From positions 1 to 11,066 of the forward strand of contig UNSP01000005.1 of the NCBI GenBank assembly GCA_900556355.1: DNA of 11,066 bases, read 5' to 3'. Shown one piece after another: positions 4,961 through 11,066 of the stretch. A program made the position numbers and the translations under genes. Origin of the DNA: Candidatus Saccharimonadota bacterium. Lineage in GTDB: Bacteria; Patescibacteriota; Saccharimonadia; Saccharimonadales; Saccharimonadaceae. Below the pieces are notes generated by a model. The model saw only the letters and a list, made by a program, of their open reading frames with translations. It was not told where the DNA came from and made no database searches. Numbering within the stretch: the stretch's first letter is position 1; each line of letters starts with the position of its first letter.

Positions 4961-6406
4961 ATGACTATTAGAACTCGTTTTGCGCCAAGTCCGACTGGCT
5001 ATATTCACTTAGGCAACGTTCGTACCGCGCTATACACATACCTTGTCGCCAGAGCGCATCAGGGAGATTTTATCTTACGCATTGAAGACACAGACCAAGC
5101 TCGGTTCGTTGAAGGCGCGGAAGAAATGATTTTGGAAACCTTAAATTGGCTAGGGCTAAATTGGGATGAAGGACCAATTCTTAACAATCTAAAAGAAGAG
5201 TCCGGCAATTTTGGCCCATATCACCAAACAGATCGCCGTGATATTTACATAAAGTGGGCAAAGAAAATGATTAGCGAAGGGCTAGCTTACGCCGATCCGT
5301 ACACGCCTGAAGAAGTGCAAGTTTTCCGCGACAAAGCCAAGGCTGAAAAGCGAGCATTTTTATATCGCGACCATCGTCCAGAAAATCCGCCAGAGTGGCA
5401 ACTTGGAATGCCGCTGCGCTTCAAAGTTCCGGAAATTAAGCGATATTCTTGGACGGACGCCGTCATGGGCGAGTTGTCGGCTGGCCCAGAAGCTTTGGAC
5501 GATTTCATTTTGATTAAAGCGGATGGTCTGCCAACCTACAATTTCGCGCACATCATTGACGATTTTGAGATGCAAGTTACGCACGTGATTCGCGGCTCGG
5601 AATATATTGCCAGTACGCCTAAATATCTATCGCTTTACGAAGCGCTTAAAATTACGCCACCAATTCTGGCGCACGTGCCACACATTATGGCGCCATCGGG
5701 AAATAAAAAACTTGGCAAGCGTGACGGCGCTAAAAGCGTAACTGAATATCGATCAGAGGGAATTTTGCCAGAAGCGATGCTTAATTTCTTAGCGCAACTT
5801 GGCTGGAATGATGGCACGGAACAGGAAATTTTCAGTAAAGCTGAACTGATTGAAAAGTTCTCACTTGATCGCGTTCAAAAATCTGGCGCGCGATTTGACG
5901 AACAACGACTCATTTGGCTGAATGGTCAATGGATCCGCTCGCTTAGCTTGGACGATCTTTATTCTCGCTGCCAATCATTCTGGGGCGAAGAAGCCAAAGA
6001 CGCCGATGAATCTTACAAAAAGCGCGTTCTGGAATTGGCGCAAGATCGCTTGAAGACACTACAAGATTTACCAAAATTAACGAGCTATTTCTTCGTCGAG
6101 CCTGAAATTGACACGGAATTAATTGACGGAAATAAGCAACTCCGCAAATTGACCGACGACGAACGACGAGATTTATTATCAATTGCTCACCAAGAATTCG
6201 AGAAAATTACAGATTGGACGCCAGAAACAGTTCAGAATTGCCTTAATCAATTACTGGAAACGACGGGGCAGAAGCCGGGGATTTTGTTTAGTCTGGTGAG
6301 AATTGTGACGACGTGGGCGCCGTTTAGTCCGCAACTTAACGACACGCTGGCGCTAATTGGCAAGGAAAAAACTCTGCAAAGAATCGATAATTATCTACAA
6401 AAATAG
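4961..6406 (+). CDS. gltX: Glutamyl-tRNA synthetase
   Basis: GluRS attaches glutamate to tRNA-Glu (and, in non-discriminating forms, to tRNA-Gln) in the cytoplasm. The 481-aa length is typical of bacterial GluRS. The N-terminal class I catalytic domain has RFAPSPTGYIHLGN, with HLGN (16-19) as the HIGH motif, then FILRIEDTD (37-45), the conserved PTYNFAHIIDD (191-201) and KLGKR (250-254) in place of KMSKS. Residues about 310-481 are the alpha-helical anticodon-binding region, ending in the usual PGILFSLVRIVTTWAPFSPQL segment. No key motif is missing. The ATG at 4961 is the only sensible start and follows an extended -10 box by six bases. Whether the enzyme is discriminating cannot be told from this window because the gatCAB genes are not here. 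Confidence 0.97.
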   Translation: MTIRTRFAPSPTGYIHLGNVRTALYTYLVARAHQGDFILRIEDTDQARFVEGAEEMILETLNWLGLNWDEGPILNNLKEESGNFGPYHQTDRRDIYIKWAKKMISEGLAYADPYTPEEVQVFRDKAKAEKRAFLYRDHRPENPPEWQLGMPLRFKVPEIKRYSWTDAVMGELSAGPEALDDFILIKADGLPTYNFAHIIDDFEMQVTHVIRGSEYIASTPKYLSLYEALKITPPILAHVPHIMAPSGNKKLGKRDGAKSVTEYRSEGILPEAMLNFLAQLGWNDGTEQEIFSKAELIEKFSLDRVQKSGARFDEQRLIWLNGQWIRSLSLDDLYSRCQSFWGEEAKDADESYKKRVLELAQDRLKTLQDLPKLTSYFFVEPEIDTELIDGNKQLRKLTDDERRDLLSIAHQEFEKITDWTPETVQNCLNQLLETTGQKPGILFSLVRIVTTWAPFSPQLNDTLALIGKEKTLQRIDNYLQK

Positions 6407-6425
6407 TTTATTCGTGCGCCGAAAA

Positions 6426-6434
6426 TGCTATACT
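6426..6434 (+). promoter_or_regulatory. Extended -10 promoter of the DUF3048 operon
   Basis: TGCTATACT at 6426-6434 is an extended -10 element one base from consensus. The ATG at 6445 follows after exactly 10 bases, with no ribosome site. GTTTAT at 6406-6411, overlapping the gltX stop, is the only (weak) -35 candidate. It should drive the DUF3048, kinase and receiver genes. Confidence 0.6.
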
Positions 6435-6444
6435 AAGCATAAGC

Positions 6445-7551
6445 ATGAATGTTGAAAAAATAGATAAATCAGGACAAAAAAAGAGCGCCCGCTGGGAGTC
6501 GTTCAAAGAATGGGTAAAAAAGCATATTCTGGCAATTGTGCTCGTGGTGAGCGCGGTGGTTATCGCTGGAGTTTTCATAATTGCAATTCACTCCATAAAA
6601 TACGAGAAAACCGCTAGCGTGGAACTGAAATTGCCAACTAAAAAACCTGCGCCGAAGAAGTTTTATTCGCCGCTAACTGGCATGGAAATCGCGAATGAAG
6701 CCGCCGCGAAGCTGCCTGTAACTGGCGTGATGATCGAGAATAGTCCAGCCGCCAGACCGCAGTCAGGACTAAAGAAAGCTGGCGTGGTTTATGAAGCCGT
6801 GGCGGAGGGCGGAATTACTAGGTTTTTGGCTCTATACCAGGGAGAAAAGCCGGCGCTAATCGGTCCAGTTCGAAGCTTAAGATTATACTATTTGAGCTGG
6901 GCAGCGCCGTATCAGGCGTCAATCGCACACGTTGGCGGAAGCCCCAACGCTTTATCTCAAGTCAGAAACGGCAATTATCGCGACATCGACCAGTTCTTTA
7001 ACGACGGATCATATTGGCGATCTCGCGACCGCTACGCGCCGCACAACGTCTATACTTCAGGAGAGAAGCTTGACCAATTGAACAGCGCAAAAGGCTATAA
7101 CAATTCCGAATTCACCAGCTTCGCGCGAGCAGACGGCAAGCCCGTCGAATCGCCAAACGCCACATCTGTAAACATAAACCTCAGCGGCTCACTCTACAAT
7201 ACCTCATATACTTACGACAAGGCATCAAATTCTTACCTCAGGAGCATGGCTGGTGCGCCACATACCGATAGGGAAGATGGGCAAATCGCTCCAAACACCG
7301 TTGTAGCTATGGAAGTTGGTGTTGAAGCTCGGGCCCAAAATTACGATGGATACGAAGACGTCAAAACGACAGGATCCGGCAAAGCTTACATTTTCCAAAA
7401 CGGCACAGTCGCCACCGCCACTTGGTCAAAAGCGGACATAAATTCGCCGCTTAAATTGACAGACGAATCTGGAAAAGATATAGCCTTAAATCGCGGACAA
7501 ACATGGATTGCAGCCTTCACGCCAGGAAGGGGAAGTGTTTCATGGCAATAG
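6445..7551 (+). CDS. DUF3048-family membrane-anchored protein (YerB-like)
   Basis: A 368-aa protein with a basic N-terminus, one transmembrane segment at about 28-50 and a large extracytoplasmic part. The hallmark DUF3048 motifs are all present: ARPQSGL (103-109), VYEAVAEGGITRFLALY (115-131), IGPVRSLRLYY (139-149) and AHVGGSPNAL (161-170). The C-terminal third (about 280-368) corresponds to the second DUF3048 domain and ends in the usual Gly-Gln-Thr-Trp-Ile and Gly-Ser-Val-Ser-Trp elements. The family's biochemical function is not established; Bacillus YerB is a lipoprotein, whereas this one uses a membrane helix. The last 10 bases overlap the histidine kinase gene, so the two are co-translated and may share a role in envelope sensing. 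Confidence 0.9.
   Translation: MNVEKIDKSGQKKSARWESFKEWVKKHILAIVLVVSAVVIAGVFIIAIHSIKYEKTASVELKLPTKKPAPKKFYSPLTGMEIANEAAAKLPVTGVMIENSPAARPQSGLKKAGVVYEAVAEGGITRFLALYQGEKPALIGPVRSLRLYYLSWAAPYQASIAHVGGSPNALSQVRNGNYRDIDQFFNDGSYWRSRDRYAPHNVYTSGEKLDQLNSAKGYNNSEFTSFARADGKPVESPNATSVNINLSGSLYNTSYTYDKASNSYLRSMAGAPHTDREDGQIAPNTVVAMEVGVEARAQNYDGYEDVKTTGSGKAYIFQNGTVATATWSKADINSPLKLTDESGKDIALNRGQTWIAAFTPGRGSVSWQ
7524..7535 (+). promoter_or_regulatory. Ribosome binding site fixing the kinase start
   Basis: The purine run AGGAAGGGGAAG inside the end of the DUF3048 gene sits six bases before ATG 7542. It decides for that start over the in-frame ATG at 7503, which would add 13 residues and has no ribosome site. 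Confidence 0.7.
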
Positions 7552-9053
7552 ACCCGGCATCTAAAACCTTGCGCGAGTACAAACAATATTATTACCGAAA
7601 AGTCATATTAGTCCTATTATCAGCGAGCGCCTGCATCATATTAGGACTGGGAATCGCACTCCACTTCACGGCAATTTCCATATTCCAGCTAAATTTCTGG
7701 ATTATCATTTTAATTACCGCTATCTTGCAAATCCTATTTTCAATTTCTATCGTTAAAATCATCGCTGCGCCGCTTAATAAAATTCTGGCGGCACTTTCTC
7801 ATAAAATTGGCGAACTAACCACCGACACTCCGCCAAACCCCAACGATAAACGCTACGAAAAAACTGGATTTAAGACGGCGCTTCAGGCAATTTATGGTGA
7901 TTATCAGCCAGAGCAAAAACCAACTAGTGACAACGACAAGCCAAAAATCCCGCTCACTCAAGCCCTGAATCAAGCCAGTACTGGCGTAGTAATTCTTAAT
8001 TCCAATCAGAAGATTATCTTCGCCAATTCCGCCGCCCCGATTTCCAGGAACGCAAAAGGTGAGGATTTTCTAAACGAACCGAGCATTTCCGATTGGCTTC
8101 ACGAAATCTCCAATGAGAAAATTAAAGCCGAGCGCCGTTGGCAACGCATTAGCACCAACCCCGACATCATCCAAAAAACGCGGTTTTTTGACGTCATCGT
8201 GTCATTTGAGAAAGGCGCCGCCGCCGAAACTGTCATTTTCCTCATCGACAAGTCTGACAATTATCTGCCCGAAGAAGAGGACCTCAATTTCATCTCATTT
8301 GCCGCCCACGAACTTCGCGGACCGATTACAGTTATTCGTGGATATCTGGACATTATCAACGAAGAGTTCGCTGGACGCTTGCAGGGCGACGAAAGGCAGC
8401 TTCTTGATAGGCTGGTCGTTTCGTCTAATCGCTTGTCTAGCTACATTGACAACATTCTTAATGTTGCCAGATATGATAGACATCACTTGAAGGTTTATTT
8501 ATTAGAAGACACTGTCGCTAATATTTATGCCTCGATCGCCGACGATATGCAACTTCGCGCCTCGACTCAACACAGAATGCTCAGCGTCAATATTCCAGAC
8601 GACCTCCCAACCGTAGCCGCTGATCACGGAAGTATCGGGGAAGTGATTGGTAATCTAATTGACAATGCCATTAAGTACAGTTTTGAGGGCGGGTCCGTAA
8701 CCGTTTCCGCGGAGAAAAAAGGCGACTTCGTGGAAGTGTCTGTCGCCGATAACGGAATTGGTATGCCGGCGAATGTTGTGGACAATTTGTTCCACAAGTT
8801 CTATCGATCGCACCGATCACGCGAGGCCGTAGCCGGGACGGGAATTGGGCTTTACATTTGCAAAGCTTTTGTCGAATCCCACGGCGGCTCGATAATCGCT
8901 CGATCCCGCGAAAACGAAGGCTCGGTTTTCTCGTTCACTTTGCCAATTTATGCTACAGTTAAAGATAAATTGTTAGAAGACGGGCAACTGAATAATCAAT
9001 TGATACGAAAGGGTGGCGGCTGGATAAAAAATCACGCTATGTATAAGGGCTAG
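7542..9053 (+). CDS. Membrane histidine kinase with PAS-like domain
   Basis: A 503-aa sensor kinase that would autophosphorylate on His and pass phosphate to a receiver. Two transmembrane helices at about 19-41 and 52-74 enclose a loop of only about 10 residues, so there is no extracellular sensor domain. A PAS-like region (about 139-236) starts with ALNQASTGVVILNSNQKIIFAN. The DHp domain has the H-box FAAHELRGPI with His256. The ATPase domain shows the N-box GNLIDNAIKYS (370-380), G1 DNGIGM (403-408), F-box LFHKFYR (416-422) and G2 GTGIGL (432-437). All are intact, so it should be active. The start overlaps the DUF3048 gene by 10 bases, and its stop lies in the ribosome site of the receiver gene, indicating one operon. 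The signal is unknown; sensing within the membrane, in the cytoplasm, or through the DUF3048 protein are possibilities. Confidence 0.93.
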   Translation: MAIDPASKTLREYKQYYYRKVILVLLSASACIILGLGIALHFTAISIFQLNFWIIILITAILQILFSISIVKIIAAPLNKILAALSHKIGELTTDTPPNPNDKRYEKTGFKTALQAIYGDYQPEQKPTSDNDKPKIPLTQALNQASTGVVILNSNQKIIFANSAAPISRNAKGEDFLNEPSISDWLHEISNEKIKAERRWQRISTNPDIIQKTRFFDVIVSFEKGAAAETVIFLIDKSDNYLPEEEDLNFISFAAHELRGPITVIRGYLDIINEEFAGRLQGDERQLLDRLVVSSNRLSSYIDNILNVARYDRHHLKVYLLEDTVANIYASIADDMQLRASTQHRMLSVNIPDDLPTVAADHGSIGEVIGNLIDNAIKYSFEGGSVTVSAEKKGDFVEVSVADNGIGMPANVVDNLFHKFYRSHRSREAVAGTGIGLYICKAFVESHGGSIIARSRENEGSVFSFTLPIYATVKDKLLEDGQLNNQLIRKGGGWIKNHAMYKG

Positions 9054-9061
9054 GAGGAATT

Positions 9062-9442
9062 ATGATAAAGACAATTTTATGCGTGGAAGATGACCGTTTT
9101 ATTGGCGAAATGTATGTCAGGAGTCTGCAAAAAGCGGGATATGATGTGACGTGGGTGGTCGACGGGAATGACGGGCTAGTGGCGGCGCGCAACCAGAACT
9201 TTGACTTGATAATCTTAGATTTAATGCTACCAGAGCAACGCGGTGACCAGATTTTGGATGCGCTAAGAAATAACAATGTCGATTTGGTTCCGAATAGTAA
9301 GATTTTGATTATGACCAATTTTGAACAGGACGAAGCTTCGCGTAAATCCGTCATGAGTCGTGTTGACGGATATCTAATTAAGGCTGACATTACGCCGCGG
9401 AATTTGATAGAAGTCGTTAAGCAGATGAGCAGCGACGACTAA
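9062..9442 (+). CDS. Stand-alone response-regulator receiver protein
   Basis: A 126-aa CheY-like protein made only of a receiver domain, with no DNA-binding or enzymatic output domain. The acidic pocket Asp10-Asp11, the phospho-acceptor Asp53 (LIILDLMLP), Thr85 and Lys107 (the usual switch residues) are all present, so it should be phosphorylatable. AGGAGG at 9052-9057, overlapping the kinase stop codon TAG at 9051-9053, is a near-perfect ribosome site four bases from the ATG, so translation is coupled to that of the kinase, its probable donor. Output must come through protein-protein contact, for example with an unlinked regulator or a phosphorelay. Type IV pilus or gene control are known uses of such proteins, but nothing here selects between them. 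Confidence 0.93.
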   Translation: MIKTILCVEDDRFIGEMYVRSLQKAGYDVTWVVDGNDGLVAARNQNFDLIILDLMLPEQRGDQILDALRNNNVDLVPNSKILIMTNFEQDEASRKSVMSRVDGYLIKADITPRNLIEVVKQMSSDD

Positions 9443-9485
9443 AAATATTATGATTAGTAGGAACAATCTTGTAGGAGATCCTTCT

Positions 9486-9590
9486 ATGAGAGCAACGATC
9501 GGCATCGGACACGAGGTTAGTGGCATCAGAGCTCAGATAGTAGCTTATTTAAGCAAACTGAGAGGCTATTACGTTAGAGAGGGTCTATGA
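9486..9590 (+). CDS. Small coupled gene, 34 aa, unrecognised
   Basis: The ATG at 9486 is preceded by AGGAG at 9473-9477 with an eight-base gap, a proper ribosome site. The frame runs 34 codons and its TGA (9588-9590) overlaps the ATG (9587) of the nucleotidyltransferase gene as ATGA, a classic translational coupling. The product begins MRATIGIGHEV and ends KLRGYYVREGL; it has an amphipathic, basic middle (about 14-28, IRAQIVAYLSKLRGY) and no clear membrane segment. It may be a small partner protein, a leader peptide whose translation feeds the enzyme gene, or the remnant of a longer gene. I recognise no family. No terminator separates it from the receiver gene 43 bases upstream. Confidence 0.5.
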   Translation: MRATIGIGHEVSGIRAQIVAYLSKLRGYYVREGL

Positions 9591-10321
9591 GAGATAGCCA
9601 TACATCTTTAGATGAAGTTATAAAAGCGCTTACCGACAACCCCCACATTTCCGAACTGCATCTTTTTGGCTCACGAGCAACAGAAAAGAGCGATGAACTT
9701 TCTGACATTGACTTAACCGCTACCTCGCCGCACCCAGCCGCCGCCGAAGCCTACGCTCGTAAAAGTTTGGCGGATAAATTTGGCTTGAGCGCGGTCTACA
9801 CGATCAAGAATGATGAACATGAAATTGCCCGAACTTTTTGTCTGAGCGGTATGAGCCCGTTTCATAAAATTGACATTGGGTTTTCGCTACCTAGTGAGGT
9901 CAAGTTTTTTCCAAACTCTAGACTCATTTTAAAAAACAACAAACCACAGAAGCCTAGCATTGAATTCAAAAAATGGACAGAACCACGCGCCGAGCACGAT
10001 TATTTCGACGTGATGATGGGCTCGTTGCGCTACATCAAGCACCGCCGTCGCGGCGAAAATTGGCAGGCGTACAAATGCTACCGCGGCTTTATTGAGCAGC
10101 TGGCGAATGCACACGCGGCGAGTAACTCACCACACAGTATATATAAAGAGCTAGACATACAAGACAATGATGAAATTCTAAAGCTATTTTTTGCGGGCGA
10201 CATCCACGAAAAAGAGCGAAAATACTACGAATTTATCAAAAACCGCGCCGAAAACGAGCGGCTTTTGCCGGGGTTTAGCAGGGACTTACAGGAAATTTGG
10301 GAAAATTATCTAGATGGCTGA
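9587..10321 (+). CDS. Minimal nucleotidyltransferase (Pol beta superfamily)
   Basis: A 244-aa protein with the signature of Pol-beta-type nucleotidyltransferases: HLFGSRATEKSDELSDIDL, with Gly28-Ser29 and the metal-binding Asp40 and Asp42; Asp96 in HKIDIGF is a likely third carboxylate. The N-terminal 110 residues form the catalytic core, and the rest is helical (EHDYFDVMMGSLRYI, GENWQAYKCYRGFIEQLANAHA), resembling the substrate-binding half of antibiotic adenylyltransferase-like proteins. Such enzymes transfer NMP from NTP to a small molecule or a protein; the substrate cannot be told here. No HEPN or MNT partner of a known toxin-antitoxin pair adjoins it. Translation is coupled to the 34-codon gene, with AGAGGG at 9578-9583 as an internal ribosome site. 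It ends in TGA with no hairpin terminator after it. Confidence 0.8.
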   Translation: MRDSHTSLDEVIKALTDNPHISELHLFGSRATEKSDELSDIDLTATSPHPAAAEAYARKSLADKFGLSAVYTIKNDEHEIARTFCLSGMSPFHKIDIGFSLPSEVKFFPNSRLILKNNKPQKPSIEFKKWTEPRAEHDYFDVMMGSLRYIKHRRRGENWQAYKCYRGFIEQLANAHAASNSPHSIYKELDIQDNDEILKLFFAGDIHEKERKYYEFIKNRAENERLLPGFSRDLQEIWENYLDG

Positions 10322-10469
10322 AATCAATAAAAAAGCACTTAACTAGCCTATAGTAGACTATGTTGATGGCAGAAAAGTGTTTAATGATTGTAGCAGCGAC
10401 ACGAACACGCTAAACAAAGGACTTAGCGTTAATAGTCAAATCAGTAAAAAGTATGGAAGCAAACGTATA

Positions 10470-10961
10470 ATGAAAGCAATTTTCAAAAAGACTAAAGATC
10501 ATAAAAAACATTTTACCGCAACAGGATATACTGTTAATAAAAACCGTACCAAAATGCTACTTATCCATCATAAAGGCTTAAATAAGTGGCTGCCCCCTGG
10601 TGGTCATATTGAAAACAACGAAGTTCCGCATGAGGCAGCTATACGCGAAGTTTACGAGGAAACTGGCGTAATGGCCATACCGATAAAAGATGATGAAAAC
10701 GATCTAGCCCTAAAAGGTATAAAAGAGGCGCAAATTCCACGACCGTACGCTTTGATGTATCAAATTATACCAAAAAGCAAGAAAGACGTTGAACATATCC
10801 ATCTTGATATGGTATTTGCTCTTGAGGCTGATGATTCTGACAAGATTACCTCACAGTATAAGGAAGTTCACGATGTTAGATGGGTGACAAGGAAGAGTTT
10901 AATAGATGAATATGACACATTTGACTCAGTAAGGAATTTTGCTAGAAGCATGCTCAAGTGA
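10470..10961 (+). CDS. Nudix hydrolase
   Basis: Nudix enzymes hydrolyse nucleoside diphosphates linked to another group, often oxidised or excess nucleotides, or act as decapping or sugar-nucleotide hydrolases. The 163-aa product carries an exact Nudix box, Gly45-x5-Glu51-x7-Arg59-Glu-Val-Tyr-Glu-Glu-Thr-Gly-Val67, preceded by the usual WLPPGGHIE, and a late VRWVTRKSL element typical of the fold. ATG 10470 is chosen because GGAAG at 10455-10459 lies 10 bases upstream and the fold starts soon after. A GTG at 10377 would add 31 residues that look unlike protein and lacks a ribosome site. The gene is more A/T-rich, with many AAA and ATA codons, than its neighbours, which suggests later acquisition. 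The 148 bases between it and the nucleotidyltransferase hold no clear promoter or terminator. Substrate unknown. Confidence 0.92.
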   Translation: MKAIFKKTKDHKKHFTATGYTVNKNRTKMLLIHHKGLNKWLPPGGHIENNEVPHEAAIREVYEETGVMAIPIKDDENDLALKGIKEAQIPRPYALMYQIIPKSKKDVEHIHLDMVFALEADDSDKITSQYKEVHDVRWVTRKSLIDEYDTFDSVRNFARSMLK

Positions 10962-11066
10962 TAAGTCCATATACACACTCACTTCACGTACCGCCCAATT
11001 ATAAAGCTCGTACAAACCTATCAAGGTCGTATTCGCCCATGAAAATCAACGTAGAATAATAAAAAA
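10962..11066. other. Right edge, no supported gene
   Basis: No plus-strand gene, RNA or terminator is visible after the Nudix stop. On the minus strand an ATG at 11040 opens a 13-codon frame, MGEYDLDRFVRAL, that ends at 10999; the next frame then continues as YNWAVREVSVYMD into the Nudix gene antisense. This could be the broken start of a minus-strand gene, but no ribosome site precedes it and the evidence is thin. Confidence 0.3.

Noticed and set aside
8113..8490. A 125-codon plus-strand frame inside the kinase gene
   Set aside because: It lies wholly within the kinase gene in another frame, and the kinase motifs are continuous across it.
10377..10469. GTG 10377 as the Nudix start
   Set aside because: No ribosome site, and the extra 31 residues are Asn/Ser-rich and not part of the Nudix fold; ATG 10470 has GGAAG upstream.
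1..11066. TGA read as glycine or tryptophan, as in some other Patescibacteria
   Set aside because: All long genes are intact under the standard code, and two clear genes use TGA as stop with other stops a few codons later.
1..11066. CRISPR array, insertion sequence, integrase or origin
   Set aside because: No regularly spaced repeats, transposase or integrase motifs, or clustered DnaA-box-like sites were seen.

Overview
This 11 kb window reads as an ordinary bacterial chromosome segment of about 45 % GC (estimated by eye), with tightly packed genes on both strands and standard-code stop codons. The gene set, a multi-domain sortase, a PEGA/propeller membrane protein, a DUF4367-like membrane protein, a DUF3048 protein and a compact sensor kinase, together with very short 5' leaders, is what I would expect from a small-genome Patescibacterium. 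Candidatus Saccharibacteria (TM7) is my best guess. That assignment is inference from gene content and style; no ribosomal marker is present.

Left part (1-900): a gene-less, possibly decayed stretch (1-264) leads into a compact transcription unit with a near-consensus promoter at 265-293, a structured leader at about 300-380, an unusual 70-codon hydrophobic-protein gene (381-593) and a large hairpin terminator whose stem starts one base after the stop codon. A tRNA-Leu(CAA) gene on the minus strand converges on it and has its own terminator and promoter.

Middle (900-6410): a sortase gene (+) meets a PEGA/beta-propeller gene (-) tail to tail, nine bases apart. The PEGA gene is divergent from a DUF4367-like membrane-protein gene (+), which is followed by glutamyl-tRNA synthetase (gltX, +). 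The three envelope proteins each have one N-terminal or internal transmembrane segment and an outward-facing C-terminal domain.

Right part (6445-9442): a three-gene unit encodes a DUF3048 membrane-anchored protein, a PAS-containing histidine kinase (start overlaps by 10 nt) and a stand-alone receiver protein (ribosome site overlaps the kinase stop). This is probably an envelope-linked two-component system. After it come a 34-codon small gene coupled by an ATGA overlap to a minimal nucleotidyltransferase gene, then a Nudix hydrolase gene that is visibly more A/T-rich. The last 105 bases hold no supported gene.

Two things stand out. First, the promoters of the sortase, PEGA, gltX and DUF3048 genes have their -10 box only 6 or 10 bases upstream of the ATG, so these mRNAs should be leaderless or nearly so. 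Second, the 70-codon gene has the opposite design: a long leader with two mutually exclusive folds, a possible nine-codon leader peptide and a hairpin covering the ribosome site.
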